From: Acanthamoeba sp. SK_2022b
Taxonomy: Eukaryota > Discosea > Longamoebia > Acanthamoebidae
Length of the DNA: 64,000 nucleotides
Direction of reading: 5' to 3'
NCBI GenBank assembly: GCA_027943245.1
Contig: JANDJZ010000048.1
Span: forward strand, 1-64,000
In this document: positions 1 through 11,163 of the stretch, one piece after another
Layout of the letters: every line of letters begins with the position of its first letter
How positions within the stretch are numbered: position 1 is the first letter of the stretch
Made by a program: the position numbers and the translations under genes
The notes under the pieces: generated by a model
The model's input: only the letters and a program-made list of their open reading frames with translations
Databases searched by the model: none
What the model was told of the DNA's origin: nothing

Positions 1-177
1 GAGTGGGCATCACCCACCGCTTCACCGACAGCTCAACAGATGCATGCGCGTCTGCACAATACCTCCTCAAGTATAGGCTCCTTCGGCACCGCCTTCCTCG
101 ACTCAATCAAGAAGCAGCTCAGCCAGGAGTTCAAGAAGCAGATGAGCGGCAAATCTGGCCCAACCCGTCGGCGATGA
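1..177 (+). CDS. 3' end of an unidentified gene (partial)
   Basis: Frame 1 is open from the first base to a TGA at 175-177 and encodes 58 residues. The tail is Lys/Gln/Ser-rich and includes LDSIKKQLSQEFKKQ, which looks like an amphipathic helix, and then ends GPTRRR. The codon choice and GC-rich third positions match neighbouring real genes better than the alternative frame starting at base 3. The rest of the gene lies to the left of the window, so no function can be given. Confidence 0.5.
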   Translation, partial: EWASPTASPTAQQMHARLHNTSSSIGSFGTAFLDSIKKQLSQEFKKQMSGKSGPTRRR

Positions 178-703
178 GCCTTTGCACAAGACTCAATTAA
201 ATCTTGCGACGCACTCAGCCATACTTTGAAGAAGATCTGGGCGATGACGGTGGACAACGCGTGGCGGGGTTCGTGTAGGCGGGACAAGGGTAAACACCGG
301 TGAGTTGGAGAGTGTTCCGGTGATGATCATCAAAAAGGAAATCAAAATTATAATTATCGTTGTTCTATAAATCACATTCCAAACCTTCTCCTGCTTCTTG
401 CGCTTGGCATGTGTTGGAATTTGAGTTAGGGGGTAGAACAGGCACCGCAACAACGTCCGTTCGTGTTCGTGGCACGAGGCTCCAGGACACCAGAACGTAA
501 TAAGGCGAGCGAGGAACTGGCGTAGCGGCAGCCAAGACAACTTCTTGGCCTTTCCGAAGCAAGAAAGGGAGCAGCCAAGGGATTCTTAGGAGGCTATACA
601 ACGCAAGGCAATACAACACAGGGCTGCCCCCCCCCCTCGAGGTACTTTCTAAGCTGCAACTTTGGTTCTACCTCCTTCCAAATCTATTGACAATTCTTTA
701 GGA
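178..703. other. intergenic gap without a recognised gene
   Basis: About 520 bp between the upstream gene's stop and the MIT-protein start. It is more AT-rich around 320-370 and holds a run of C near 608-619. Open frames on both strands here are short and resemble no protein. It probably contains the 3' UTR of the left gene and the promoter/5' UTR of the next. Confidence 0.4.
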
Positions 704-2052
704 ATGTCGCAGCATCAAGTACTGGGTCCAACCCTACTGGCCGATCTCCTGCTCATTTCAAATGCAGAGCTGAGCAAAGCTCTTCAGCTGGCTGAGCAGG
801 CGTTTCAGTTGACGGCAAGCGAACCCACACGCGCCTACTATCTCTTCGAGAAGAGCTCCATAGCCTTCCTCCAGGCCATTCGCAGTACCACACCACCTTT
901 TGTTGTTGCCTCGTTAACGTCTCTTCCTCACATCTCCACTCCGCCAACTCACTGCTGACCTACCTTATGCACCTGTCTGTGCTTCCAAATGCAGCATCGG
1001 ATGCCGAGAACCGGGAGGTAGTGCGCAAGGTGGTGGACATCTACATACTCCACATTGAGGTCGAACGGGTGAAGCTCAGCGCGCGCACCTCGGGCGAGCA
1101 GAACGTTGCCCCGCCAGCCGCCGCTGTCGTGGCCGAACAGCAGAGCCTACAGAAGGAGTTGCACAGCCTCGTCGCCGCAGCACCCGCGGCTGCGAGCCTC
1201 GACGTCAAGGCCCAGCCGGCGTTGCGTCGTCTCTCCAGCTCGGAGCCATTGCAGAAGCGTGGCTCGCATTCTTACCTCCAGCTCGTGGAGGAGCACGACG
1301 GCAGCTACTCGGAGAGCCGATCGGCGTCGGGAGAATGGCAGAATCGACTACATTCCAGCGATAGCGTGTGTACCAGGCGTGGAGGAAAGGAGGCCACGAT
1401 GGAAGCGAATCCCGACACGACGAAGAAACCAAACAGAAAGGAAAAGGAGGAGAAGAAGAAGGCCGCCGACAGAGACAACAAGGACAGGCGAAAGGAAGGT
1501 GATGATGCGAAGGAGCGAGAGAAGAGCGCAAAGTATCGGGGGAAGGAGAGCAAGGACAACGGCAACGCGAATGAGGAGAAGCGAAAGATGAAGGTAAAGA
1601 AGGAGAATAAGATAATGATGATGATGAAAAAGAAGAAGAAGAACAAGGAGGAAGAGAAAGAAAAGCGGACGACCGCGGATGAACCGGAGAGCATCAGCTC
1701 GTGGAAGCGACCAGACGAAGCAAGGCGGGCCTCGGCACTCGACCGAGGCACCAAGAGAAATCCGCTGCCGGAGACGGATGACGGCGTCGACGACGCGCGA
1801 CTACAGAACGCGCTCAACGGGTGGAGAAAGGCCCGAGGACAAGGCCGCAGCGACATCCTGGGCTACTGTTCGACGCGACCGGAAGAAAAGAAGGACAAGA
1901 AGAAGGGAACAGGCTCTCACGTCGTTGCTCGAACGCCATCGGCGTTGGAGCCGGTGGCCGAACTGCAGAAGCTCTACCCGAAGCTTCACTCCGCCTTTTC
2001 CAACAAGCACCTCGAGAACTGGACTGAAGACCAGCCCAACATTACCATGTGA
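704..2052 (+). CDS. MIT-domain protein with Lys/Glu-rich C-terminal half
   Basis: Two exons: 704-884 and 995-2052 (phase-1 GT-AG intron), giving about 412 residues. The first 80 residues look like an MIT (microtubule interacting and trafficking) three-helix bundle: ALQLAEQAFQLTAS, then YYLFEKSSIAFLQAI before the junction, and VVDIYILHIEVERVKLS after it. The family binds ESCRT-III tails or microtubules in endosomal sorting. The rest is low complexity: a stretch from about 1400 to 1900 is almost entirely Lys, Glu, Arg and Asp (KEEKKK, MMMMKKKKKN), and the last 50 residues are more normal (LEPVAELQKLYPKLH). The start was chosen because the MIT-like region begins a few residues later. The MIT assignment is by pattern only; the partner is unknown. 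Confidence 0.65.
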
Positions 2053-2338
2053 TCGACTCCACGCTCGCTATTTATTGGCCGCCAACTACGACCACGATCG
2101 CGCATCACACTTGCATTCTTCGACCTTCTCAACAGGTCCTATGGCCTGCTCACCGTCCTCCCCGCCACGCTTGCGTGTGGATCGTACCGCTGTAATATTC
2201 GTTCACCACGTGAAGCACCTTTCTTCTGTTCCCTGTTCATTAAGCGTCGTTATTGCTTGCGCTGCAAGTTGAGCCCAGAGAAACTCCCGAGCAATGAATG
2301 GAATGGGTCGATGTGTCAAGTCAGGTGAACAAAGTTCA

Positions 2339-4549
2339 TCACTCGTTGGATTGGCTGGTGAGCTTGGCCACCCTGGCTTCGACCTTTTCAAGAACCGAGG
2401 AGGGCACGGCAACGACAGACGACGCCGCAGCGGCACGCAGGAGATCGAGCTCGCGCTGGGCGTGGGTGAGTGCAGTGGGCAGCTCCTTGGTCTGCTCGAA
2501 GAGCTGCGACAAGTGAAGGTGCGTGAGGGGCAGCGGAGCGCCGCTCTTGCGCTCCTCCCTCCTCTGTGAGTTGAGGAAGAAGGCGCGCGCCTTGTAGTGC
2601 TCCTTGTTATGCGCGCTCACGAGGCCCTGCAGGAACAGCGCCACAGGGTTGTCCTGTATGCGGAGTGTGTGCAGATGCCTCGTGAGGTAACGAACACGCG
2701 ACTGGAAAAGGGCAGGGCATCGTACGGGCTGGAGTTTGGTCAGTTGAGCGAGGGTGGAGTGAGCGTCTCCCCACCTCTCGAGCGTGACGTAGAGGTGGGC
2801 GAGCTTCAGCAGCGCCACCAGCCGCGAGCTCCTGTGGCGCTCGTCGCCGACAAAGGCCTCTATGATCTGCTTGTAACTGAACTCGGCAGCATCGGCGAGC
2901 CCTTCCTGTTGATACAGCTCGGCCAGCTCGAACCACAGCAGCGGAACGCAGTTACCTGCGATTCGCGCAACACAACGCAGGTGAGCAACGGCCACATCGC
3001 GCACGGCGTATGGCGGATGGGGGGGGGGGCACACCTTGAGCCTTGATGGCCTCCTTGTACTCCTTGATGGCAAGGTCAACCTTCTTCTGAGCGAGGTGGC
3101 AGCGCGCCAGCTGGCGATGCCGGAAGGCCTGGGCTTGCTTCCTGCGGTCCTCGTCTACAAACCGTCCCGAGAGCGAGCGAGGGAGAGAGAGAGAGAGAGA
3201 GAGAAGCCGTCAGACGCTTAGCATCGCATGCCCGCACACACACAAGCACGCACGTACCGGCGAGGGAAGACGTCGACGCGGCGGCCGACGCCTCATTGGC
3301 CAGTTGCTCGGCCTCGGCGATGTGCTGCTCGCCGCCCTGGAGCAGGCAGCAGTCGCTGGCGGCCAGCCGCAGGAAGAACAGCTTCGCCTCGACGTCCCGG
3401 ATCTGGCGGACGAGGGCCTCCTCGTCGTCTCTCCCCTTGCCGGCGGGGGCCGCGTCCTTGCGGTCCTTGCGACGCAGACCGAGCGCCTGCGTCAGGCGAG
3501 CCTGCTCGTCCGCGTGCAGCGCGAGCACGTGGCGCAGCACCGAGCCGGTGGCGCGGGCGTGGAGGGCGGGCGCCGCCGAAATGAGGCAGAGCGAGTAGGA
3601 GGCCGCGGCGAAGAGGAACCACGAATGCCTGTCCAGCGGGTCGACGTGCAGCATCTTGGTCACGTTGCTGAGCACGGCCTGGGCGTCACGCCAACAAACA
3701 CCAACAACGCGTGATTAGCGGCGGCGGCGGCGGGTGTTGCAACAATGCTGAAGAAGGCGCTGCTGCACCTTGAGGCCACCGTCCCAGCGAGGCGCCACGC
3801 CTCTTCCGGCGTCGTCCTGCGGCGACACCGAGGGCACGTTCCGGCCAAACTGCAAAAGTGCCTCCGAGATGAGGCGATGCCGCGCCACGCAGTCCTGCCC
3901 GTTGTAAGGGGAGAGGGAGAGGGAGAGGGAGAGGAGGAGGGAGTGTGAGTGACGCGGGGGAGTCGAGCGTCGATCGTATGGTGCAGAGGGCTGAGGTAAC
4001 CTGGAGTTGCGGAAAGGTAAGGTTAGGCGACGAGTTCACGCACAGGGTGCGCAGGGCCTCCCCGCTCTGGAAGTAGTCCAGCACCTGTGATGGGGGGAAA
4101 GCAGGCAGCCCGAGAACGGTTAGCGATCGGGGCCCAGGGCCAAGACCAGCGCGCTATCTGATGCAGGGGGGCTCCGCGTACGAGCCAGGCCAGAGCGTCC
4201 CACGACTCCTCCTTGTCGGGGGACAGATGATACGCCTTGCTCACCTGCCGCTTGGCCTCCTCGCTCTTGTTCTGGTGATGGCGTCGACACATTTTGGTCG
4301 GCGAGTCAGCCACCCTCTGAGCGAGGCGCACAACACATTGCGGCACGGCGAGGTCCGTGGCGGGGGCGTGCCTGCATCAGCGAGAGGACGGCCTGCATCG
4401 TGTGGAGGTGCGCCGAGGGCTGTTTGCTCAGCTTTTGGATCTGCTGGAGCGCGGTCTGCGCCACGGTGAAGTCCTCGATGAGGAGACCCAGGCCGCTCAT
4501 CATCTGCCAGCCGCCCAAGTAGCTGCCATCCTTTTTCACGCTGCGGGCG

Positions 4550-4612
<63 letters not shown>

Positions 4613-5827
4613 GGAACTGAATGACGAGCTGCGTGCAGATGCGCGCGCGAGGTCAGTGTGTACCATTGCATGACGAATTTCTTGGCTTGCGTGATGTCGC
4701 CCTGATGGTATGCGAGCTGCGCCAGGAGAAGCAGCGTCTCTTTCTCTGCCCGCTGCAGTGGAGACGTGGGGTCGGCTCCCGCGTTGGCCTGGCCACGCAC
4801 GCGCAAGGTCAGCATCAACGCTGGTGAGGGGGGAGGGCGCGAGTCGACGGCAGGTAGACCAGGCCCACCTGCTCCAGTTGGGCCAACAGTTGGCGGTGCG
4901 CCTGCGCGCTCTCCTCGAGCTGGCCGTTGAGAAAGAGGGCCCGGCCGAGATCCCACGCGAGCGCCACGCCCCGCTGTTCGTTGGGCGGGGCCGCGCCCAC
5001 GCCCGCCTCCCTCAGGTCTCGCACGGCATCGGCCCACCGACGCAAGCGCATCAGCACGCGCGCTCGGTTGGCCAACACGGTGGCCGTCTTCTCCGCGTCC
5101 GTGAAGCCATCGCCTGCGTTCGCCAGGTCGATGGTGAGCGTGTGCGCAGCGCAGGAGTCAGCTCAGCACGTAGAGCGGGAGCGAGAGAGGGAGAGGGAGA
5201 GTGCTCACCGCCAGACTCGGACAGAGGGATGACCGTTCGAAAGGCCTTCTGTCCAGCCTGGGGTTGCTTGGCCGCCTTAGGGAGCAGAGCGAGCGCCTGC
5301 GTGAAGCAGCGGTGAGCAGCCTCGTGGAGTCCTCGGGCCTCGTGGAGCAGGCCCAGGACGTTCCAGCCGCCGGCCGACGGCTTGCGGAGCGGATGCGCTC
5401 TGGCGGGAGCGGAGCGGGGGGAAGGTGAGTGAGCCTGAGTCGGAGCGAAGCCAAGTTACGCCGCATGCGATAGCGAACACGGAGAGCCGCTTACCGCATG
5501 TAGAGCTCCATCGACGGCATGGCCGTCTGCATCGCATCGCCGCCCAATATGTAGCCCGTGTAGCCCATGCCCACACGGCCCTCCCACTGACGCGATCCAC
5601 CCGAATGAAAACGTCAACGTTAGGGAGACAATGGGGGGGGGGTCGGTAGATGCGGCAGGAGAGAGCGTACGGTGTAGTCCTCGAGGGAGCAGGCCTGCGA
5701 GTACGAGGCGGCGGCCAGCGCGGGGCGTGTGGGCACCGATGGATCAGTGTCCAGCTCCGCGAGGAGAGCGTGGCCCGCCCAGACCGAGGCGTTCTCGGGG
5801 CTGATCGACTGCGCCTTGAGGAAGGCC

Positions 5828-5897
<70 letters not shown>

Positions 5898-8800
5898 CGC
5901 ACACACCACACGTCAAACACCGAGCGCGCAAGACGAAGGCCCTACTCAAGCGGGCACACAGACGAGTCGCGCACCTGTTCAGCCAGCGAGTAGTCACCGT
6001 GCTGCAGATAGAGCAGGCCGAGGTTCACCCATGCCTTGTCATCCTGTAGCAGTGGTGAAGACAAACGGGAGTGCCCGCGTGAGCTTCGCTCAAAGTGTGT
6101 GTGAGAGAGCAAGAAAAATGAAGAAGCGACATACGCCATCGTTGAGCTTGAGGGCGGTGATGAATGAATGCTGGCTCAATGCCGGAAGCGTGCGATGTAG
6201 CAGCACGCCCAGCACATTCCAGTAGGCGTTGTTCTTGGGCTCAAGCGAAAGGGCCTTCTTCATCCACGACACCGCCTCGCCCAGCTTCTTCTCTAGAGGT
6301 TGTTGAACAAAAGAAAGCAGTGAGGTAAGGACACGCTTGTGCGGTTCGCGATCCATTCCAAGCTAATAATGTACACGCATGGCCCCTCACGTACCGGATT
6401 CGTTGCCGGGGGTGGCGGGGAGGTGCGTGTCGAGGACAAGGGCGTAGAAGTAGCGGTTGATGGCGAGGTCGTAGTAGAGCGCGGCGCAGTTGGCGTCGAT
6501 GAGGACCGCCTTCTCGTAGGCCTTGGCTCCCTCGTCCAGGCGCTTCAGCTTCTCCTCCCGCTTCTTGCCCATGCTCTCCTCGGTCCAGGCCTCCGCCGCC
6601 TGTCAGCCAGCGTCGGTCGTCTCAGCAATTGCGCGCTTTGGAAAGAGCGAGGGAGGATCATACCTCGGGCGCCACGAAGGGAAGGTGGTAGTGCACGGTG
6701 TGCACGTCGCCCAGGAGCTTCCACAGGCACTGCAGGTTGTCCTGAATCTTCAGACACTCCTCGATGACCTGCTGCGCCTCCCTCAGATTGTCGGCGGGCC
6801 TGCGGCGCGCCATACGGTATCGCTGTTAGTCGGTCGCCATTGGTCGTGCCACGTCGCAGCGGACCGGGCGGTGGCGGGTGTACCGTCCGACGAGGCCCTG
6901 GGTGATCTGCGACATGGAGAGGGAGATGAGGGCCTGAGCGAGACCCTTCATTGCTGGCAGGTAGGACCCTTTGGTCTGGAGTATCTCTGCGAGCAGCACG
7001 ACCAGCAAACATGAGGCACACGTGTCGACAATGAAATGCGGGCATGGTCCAATCGAAAGGCGCAAACCTTTGAAGTGAGTGGTGGCGTCTTCCGTGAGGC
7101 CCAGCAGCAGCTTTGTGCAGGCCACCTGGTACTTGGAGGCCGCGCACGTCGGATCGAGCTCGAGTGCCCTCTCGAAGCCCTTCAGTGCCGCCACATACTT
7201 GCCTGTAGATATTTATTTCAAATAAAACAAACAAAACAGAGAAATAGTAAAAACGAGAAATAAATACGAAGAAAACACAAACAAGGAATGAGCAGAGTAC
7301 GCAGGCCATGTTGCCACGTGGAGGCAGGGAGAAAGACGCACCGGTGGCGAGGTAGGACTGCGCGAGGCCCTTCCAGCAGAGGTCGTCCTTGGTCTCGAGC
7401 CGCAACACGTTGTGGAAGGCGGGTATGGCCGCAACGTACTTTCCGTTCTTGAGATGGTGGAAGGCCAGATTTCTCCACGCCCACTTGACTCTGCGCGACA
7501 GAGACGGATGAGCAAACGCACAGGCAGAGAGGCGAACGGGATCACAGCCGCCAACGCCCACCTGTTGGATTTCGCGGACACTTCCTTCCACAGGGCCACA
7601 GCGGCAGCCTTCTGTCCGCCCTCGATGTACAGGTCACTAGAGGCGATGATGCGCAATGCCCAAGGCGGCGTAAGCATGGCAGTGTCGGGGACAAAGAGGA
7701 ACGCACTGAAGCACGCACCTCAGGGCGACGCCGGCTTCGGTGTCGAGGGAGTCGCTCAAGGAGAGCGCCTTCTGATAGCATCGCTTGGCCTTCACCTGGT
7801 CGGCCTCAACGAAGCGGTAGTAGTGGCCGAGGTAAGTGAAGTTGCCGGGGAACATGGGGTCGAGCTTGGCCGACTGCAGGAACTGGGACTGCGCATGCTG
7901 CTTGTTCGAACGGAACTCGCCTACGTTGCCCCACGCCAGGCTGATCAGAAACCTCACCGCGTTCCCCACGTGTGAGTGCGAGACGGCGCACCTCCCATCT
8001 GCCAGTAGGTGCGGCCGAGATGGTAGTAGTATGAAGACATGTGGCCGTTGGCCTCAACCGCCGATTTGAAGAATGCGCTCGCCTCCGCATAGTTCTCTCT
8101 GAATGGAAAGACGCGTCAGGCTCTTCATCATTCATGATAAGCAAGGCCAAGAAACAACCTTGGTGGCATCGGGGGGGGGGGCAAGTCACCGTTGGTACTC
8201 CAAGAGGCCAAGCTGAACCAAGGCGTCGTCTTGCTTCGGGTTGATGGTCAGCACCTTCTTGAACATCTCTTCTGCCATCGAGACCTCCTTCGCCTCGAGA
8301 TAGGCCTCCGCCAATCCCTGGAACGTCGGGGCGTGAAGGTGAGGTGCGCACGCGCGCACGCAGCGCGACTAGCGGTTCCGCACCATCATGGCCACAACGT
8401 TGTGGCTTTCTCGATTCAGCACTGCGAGGTACAACTCCTGCGCCTCCTTCCTACGCTTTGTGAGGTGATACACCTTGGCCTGCACCAGCTGCAGCTTTGT
8501 CGTCGCCCTATCGGAAGGAACAAAGGAGAGCGAACAGGGAGTCAGTCGTCACCGACCAGCACGGGCTCGTGACCGCGATCTCGCACGTACTGCAGCAGCG
8601 ATGACTTGAGCTTTCGTTCGTTCTCCTTGATGGCCTTGAGGCCCTTGATCACGCAGTCCAAACTCTGCTGGAACGACTGGTTGCGCAGGTAGAGCTCGGC
8701 CAGTAGGACCCAACCGGACACGTACGTCGCTGCATACCCCCATCAGCAATGGAGCTCACACACGGAGTGCTTCAATGGGAAACTGGGGGCACTACGTACA

Positions 8801-9577
8801 GTGCTCCTTGAGGCCAGACTCGACCAGTGCCATCAGCTCGTCCACGGGCCTGCCCTCCTGATCCTTCGCCTGTACGCGCCGGTGAGCGCGACTCGCCAAA
8901 AGATAAATTATAATACAAAAAATAAAATAAAATAAAAAATAATAATAACAAGACAGAGTCGTTGGTGAGGGCACCTTGACGAATCGGGCGTGTTGTGAGG
9001 CCGGAGGGAGAGGACCGAGCAGGAAGGACCCCAGGAGCAGCCAACTGAGGGGCCTGTGGGGGAACGAGCGCACGAGCTTCTTGAAGATGCGCTGCTCCTC
9101 GCTCCGAATCTCTGCCAAAACCAAGTGGGCGGGGACCAGGGTCGTTAGACGCCGTGGTGATCGGAAAAGCTGCAGGAGAGCACGGCTGGGGGGGGGGGCA
9201 TACCCGAGTCGTCCTCTTCGGCGACAGCGAGAAGGACCTCGAAAGGCAGAGGCGATGTCGGCTGGAACTGGGCCGCATGCTTGCACCGGCGGATGAGCTC
9301 TCGCCGCAGCTGCGCAACGGCGCGACCAAAAATGAATAAGTAATGAAGTTGCGGGCGCAAGGCGCTCACGGTCGTGATGGCGCACCTGTCCTGACTGCTG
9401 GGCATCGGTGGACGCGGCCAGCTTCTTCTGCAGGCGCTGAATGTACTCATCGTGGTACGAGGCCGTGCCGGGGAGGTCCATGTCGATCACCTTCAACAGC
9501 AGCTGCTCGACCTGCAGGCGCGACATGCATGGGAAGGGCGCGAGGGTGAGCGCTCACAGGCCAAGCAAGAGAGAGCA

Positions 9578-9609
<32 letters not shown>

Positions 9610-10534
9610 GAGCAAGAAAGCGAGCAGAAGTCTTCCATGCGAATTGCGCACCTGAGCGGTGGCGTGGGCCTTGTCCTCCTGCGTTGCACCCTCCCGCAGG
9701 GCCTCCTCTTCCTCCGCCGCCTTGTACTGGGTCAAGATCTTACTCAGCACGTCGAGAGCGTCCGCCTTGTTGCCTTCGGCCTCGGCAGCGGCCAGCACGC
9801 CGTTCCAGATCGAAAGAGCCTTTGAAACAAGCGAGGAGACGGAGGCATCAGTCAAGCACATCAATGCCCGAAACAGAGGAAAACGCCCAAGCCCCACCTT
9901 GGCTCTGTCGCCTGCTTGAATACAAGTGTCGGCGAGTTTGACGGTGAGGTCCTTCCTCTTCTTCGGTTGGTCTTCACTGCGCGTGTGGCAATCACAGCAA
10001 CAGTGGTCGCCAGCTTCAGTGCAAAAACAAAGGGACATGGCAGGAATGCAAGAGTGCATGGTGAGCGGTACGGGATGAGTTTGAGGATCGTCTCGTAGAC
10101 CTCGGCCAGCTTGGCCCATTGTGAGGTCTTCTGATACAGCTTGGCCAGACCCTAGGTATAGGAAGGGACACGCGTGGAAAACAATCAATCGCATGAACGG
10201 ACGCACTACGCAAGCTGCGACTACGTGTCGTGGGAAGACCTCTACGTATTGAGGAAAAGTGATTGGTGAGTTTGAAACAAAGATTGAAGATTACCTGCCA
10301 GGCAAGGATTGTGGAGGGTTGAAGTGCAGTCGCGCGACTGTAAGCCTCCTCGCTCTGCTTTTCCTGCCCGAGCTCAGCGGCAGCCAACCCAATGAACACA
10401 AACACGTTGTAATTCTTGCTGTCGAGCTTGAGTGCCGCCTTGCAGTGCTGCAGCGCCTCCTTCCATTCCTTCTTGTCCAAGGCTTCCCGCGCAGCCTTGA
10501 GCTCTTGCCTCAGCTGCACCTTGGGATCTGCCAT
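2339..10534 (-). CDS. SKIC3: SKI3 / TTC37 tetratricopeptide scaffold of the Ski complex
   Basis: Large multi-exon gene; roughly 1,500 residues if the short introns are removed. The start ATG (10532-10534) opens a TPR that closely follows the animal TTC37 N-terminus: KKEWKEALQHCKAALKLDSK, then FIGLAAAELGQ. TPR units continue through the gene, e.g. GNFTYLGHYYRFVEADQVKA (about 7.8 kb), WAWRNLAFHHLKNGKY (7.5 kb), YWNVLGVLLHR (6.2 kb) and AWVNLGLLYLQHGDY (6.0 kb). The end (stop at 2339) matches the family's final repeats (YLTRHLHTLRIQDNPVAL). SKI3 scaffolds the cytoplasmic SKI2 helicase and SKI8 and feeds mRNA to the exosome for 3'-5' decay. Introns hold two long (CA)n tracts and several C-runs. 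It converges on the MIT gene (286 bp gap) and diverges from the PET100-like gene (149 bp). Confidence 0.9.
4551..4612. repeat. (CA)n microsatellite in a SKI3 intron
   Basis: About 62 bp of CA units interrupted by two CACG variants. It lies inside an intron of the minus-strand SKI3 gene, so the transcript carries (GT)n. Confidence 0.95.
5830..5908. repeat. (CA)n microsatellite in a SKI3 intron
   Basis: About 60 bp of pure CA followed by a degraded ACACGCACAC tail, within an intron of SKI3. The transcript carries (GT)n. Confidence 0.95.
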
Positions 10535-10683
10535 AGTTGCAAGATTTTGCGTATTGATTGATACAAAATAAAAAAAAAAACAAGCCAAATGTTATAAACA
10601 AAAGAAAGTATTTTCTTTTCGTTTCCTTTCCAGGAAGCCACGCTCATAAAACGCACAAGAGGCTGCATAGCCACACCGGCAGC

Positions 10684-11063
10684 ATGACAAGGACCAGCAA
10701 GGCGATGGATCGTTTCAAATCGTTCGTAAGGCGCGGTTTGTCTCTTGAGACCTTCAAATTTACGCTCTACCTTGCCATTCCCGCCGGCATCACAGTGGCG
10801 CTGCTCTACCCTGGCCAAGTCAACAGACTCGTCTCACACGTACGCCTTCCGTGCATTCTCTTCACCCTCTGCCTGTTCTTCGCTTGTCAAATCAGCACAA
10901 ATTAATCTTGCGCGGCACTCCCGTCAAGTTCCCGTTCGTGGTGTATCCGCCGGAGGACCCAACCATCCGGGAGGCCAATGACCGCTTCCGGCGGCAGCAG
11001 CTGGAAGCTCTCGAGAGGCAGTCGCGAGAGGCCGAGGAGAAGGCTAAGCAGCAGCAGCAGTAG
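10684..11063 (+). CDS. PET100: PET100-like cytochrome c oxidase assembly factor
   Basis: Two exons, 10684-10839 and 10896-11063, with a phase-0 GT-AG intron, giving about 107 residues. The N-terminus is basic; then comes one predicted membrane helix (TLYLAIPAGITVALLYP). Beyond the intron KFPFVVYPPEDPTI is followed by a charged helix (RFRRQQLEALERQSREAEEK). The single helix, the YPPE segment and the Arg/Glu-rich tail match PET100, an inner-membrane protein that helps assemble COX2-containing intermediates of complex IV. ATG at 10705 (MDRFKSF) is an alternative start. It shares a 149 bp divergent promoter region with SKI3. The assignment rests on a short motif and architecture. Confidence 0.6.
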
Positions 11064-11163
11064 CCCACCTGCACTTTCCTCTCTCCCGCACCCTTCGCTC
11101 TGTGTACAAAGAAAGACGTCTCTCTTTTTACTCTTCAAACTTGCATCTTTGCAGACTGCTGCC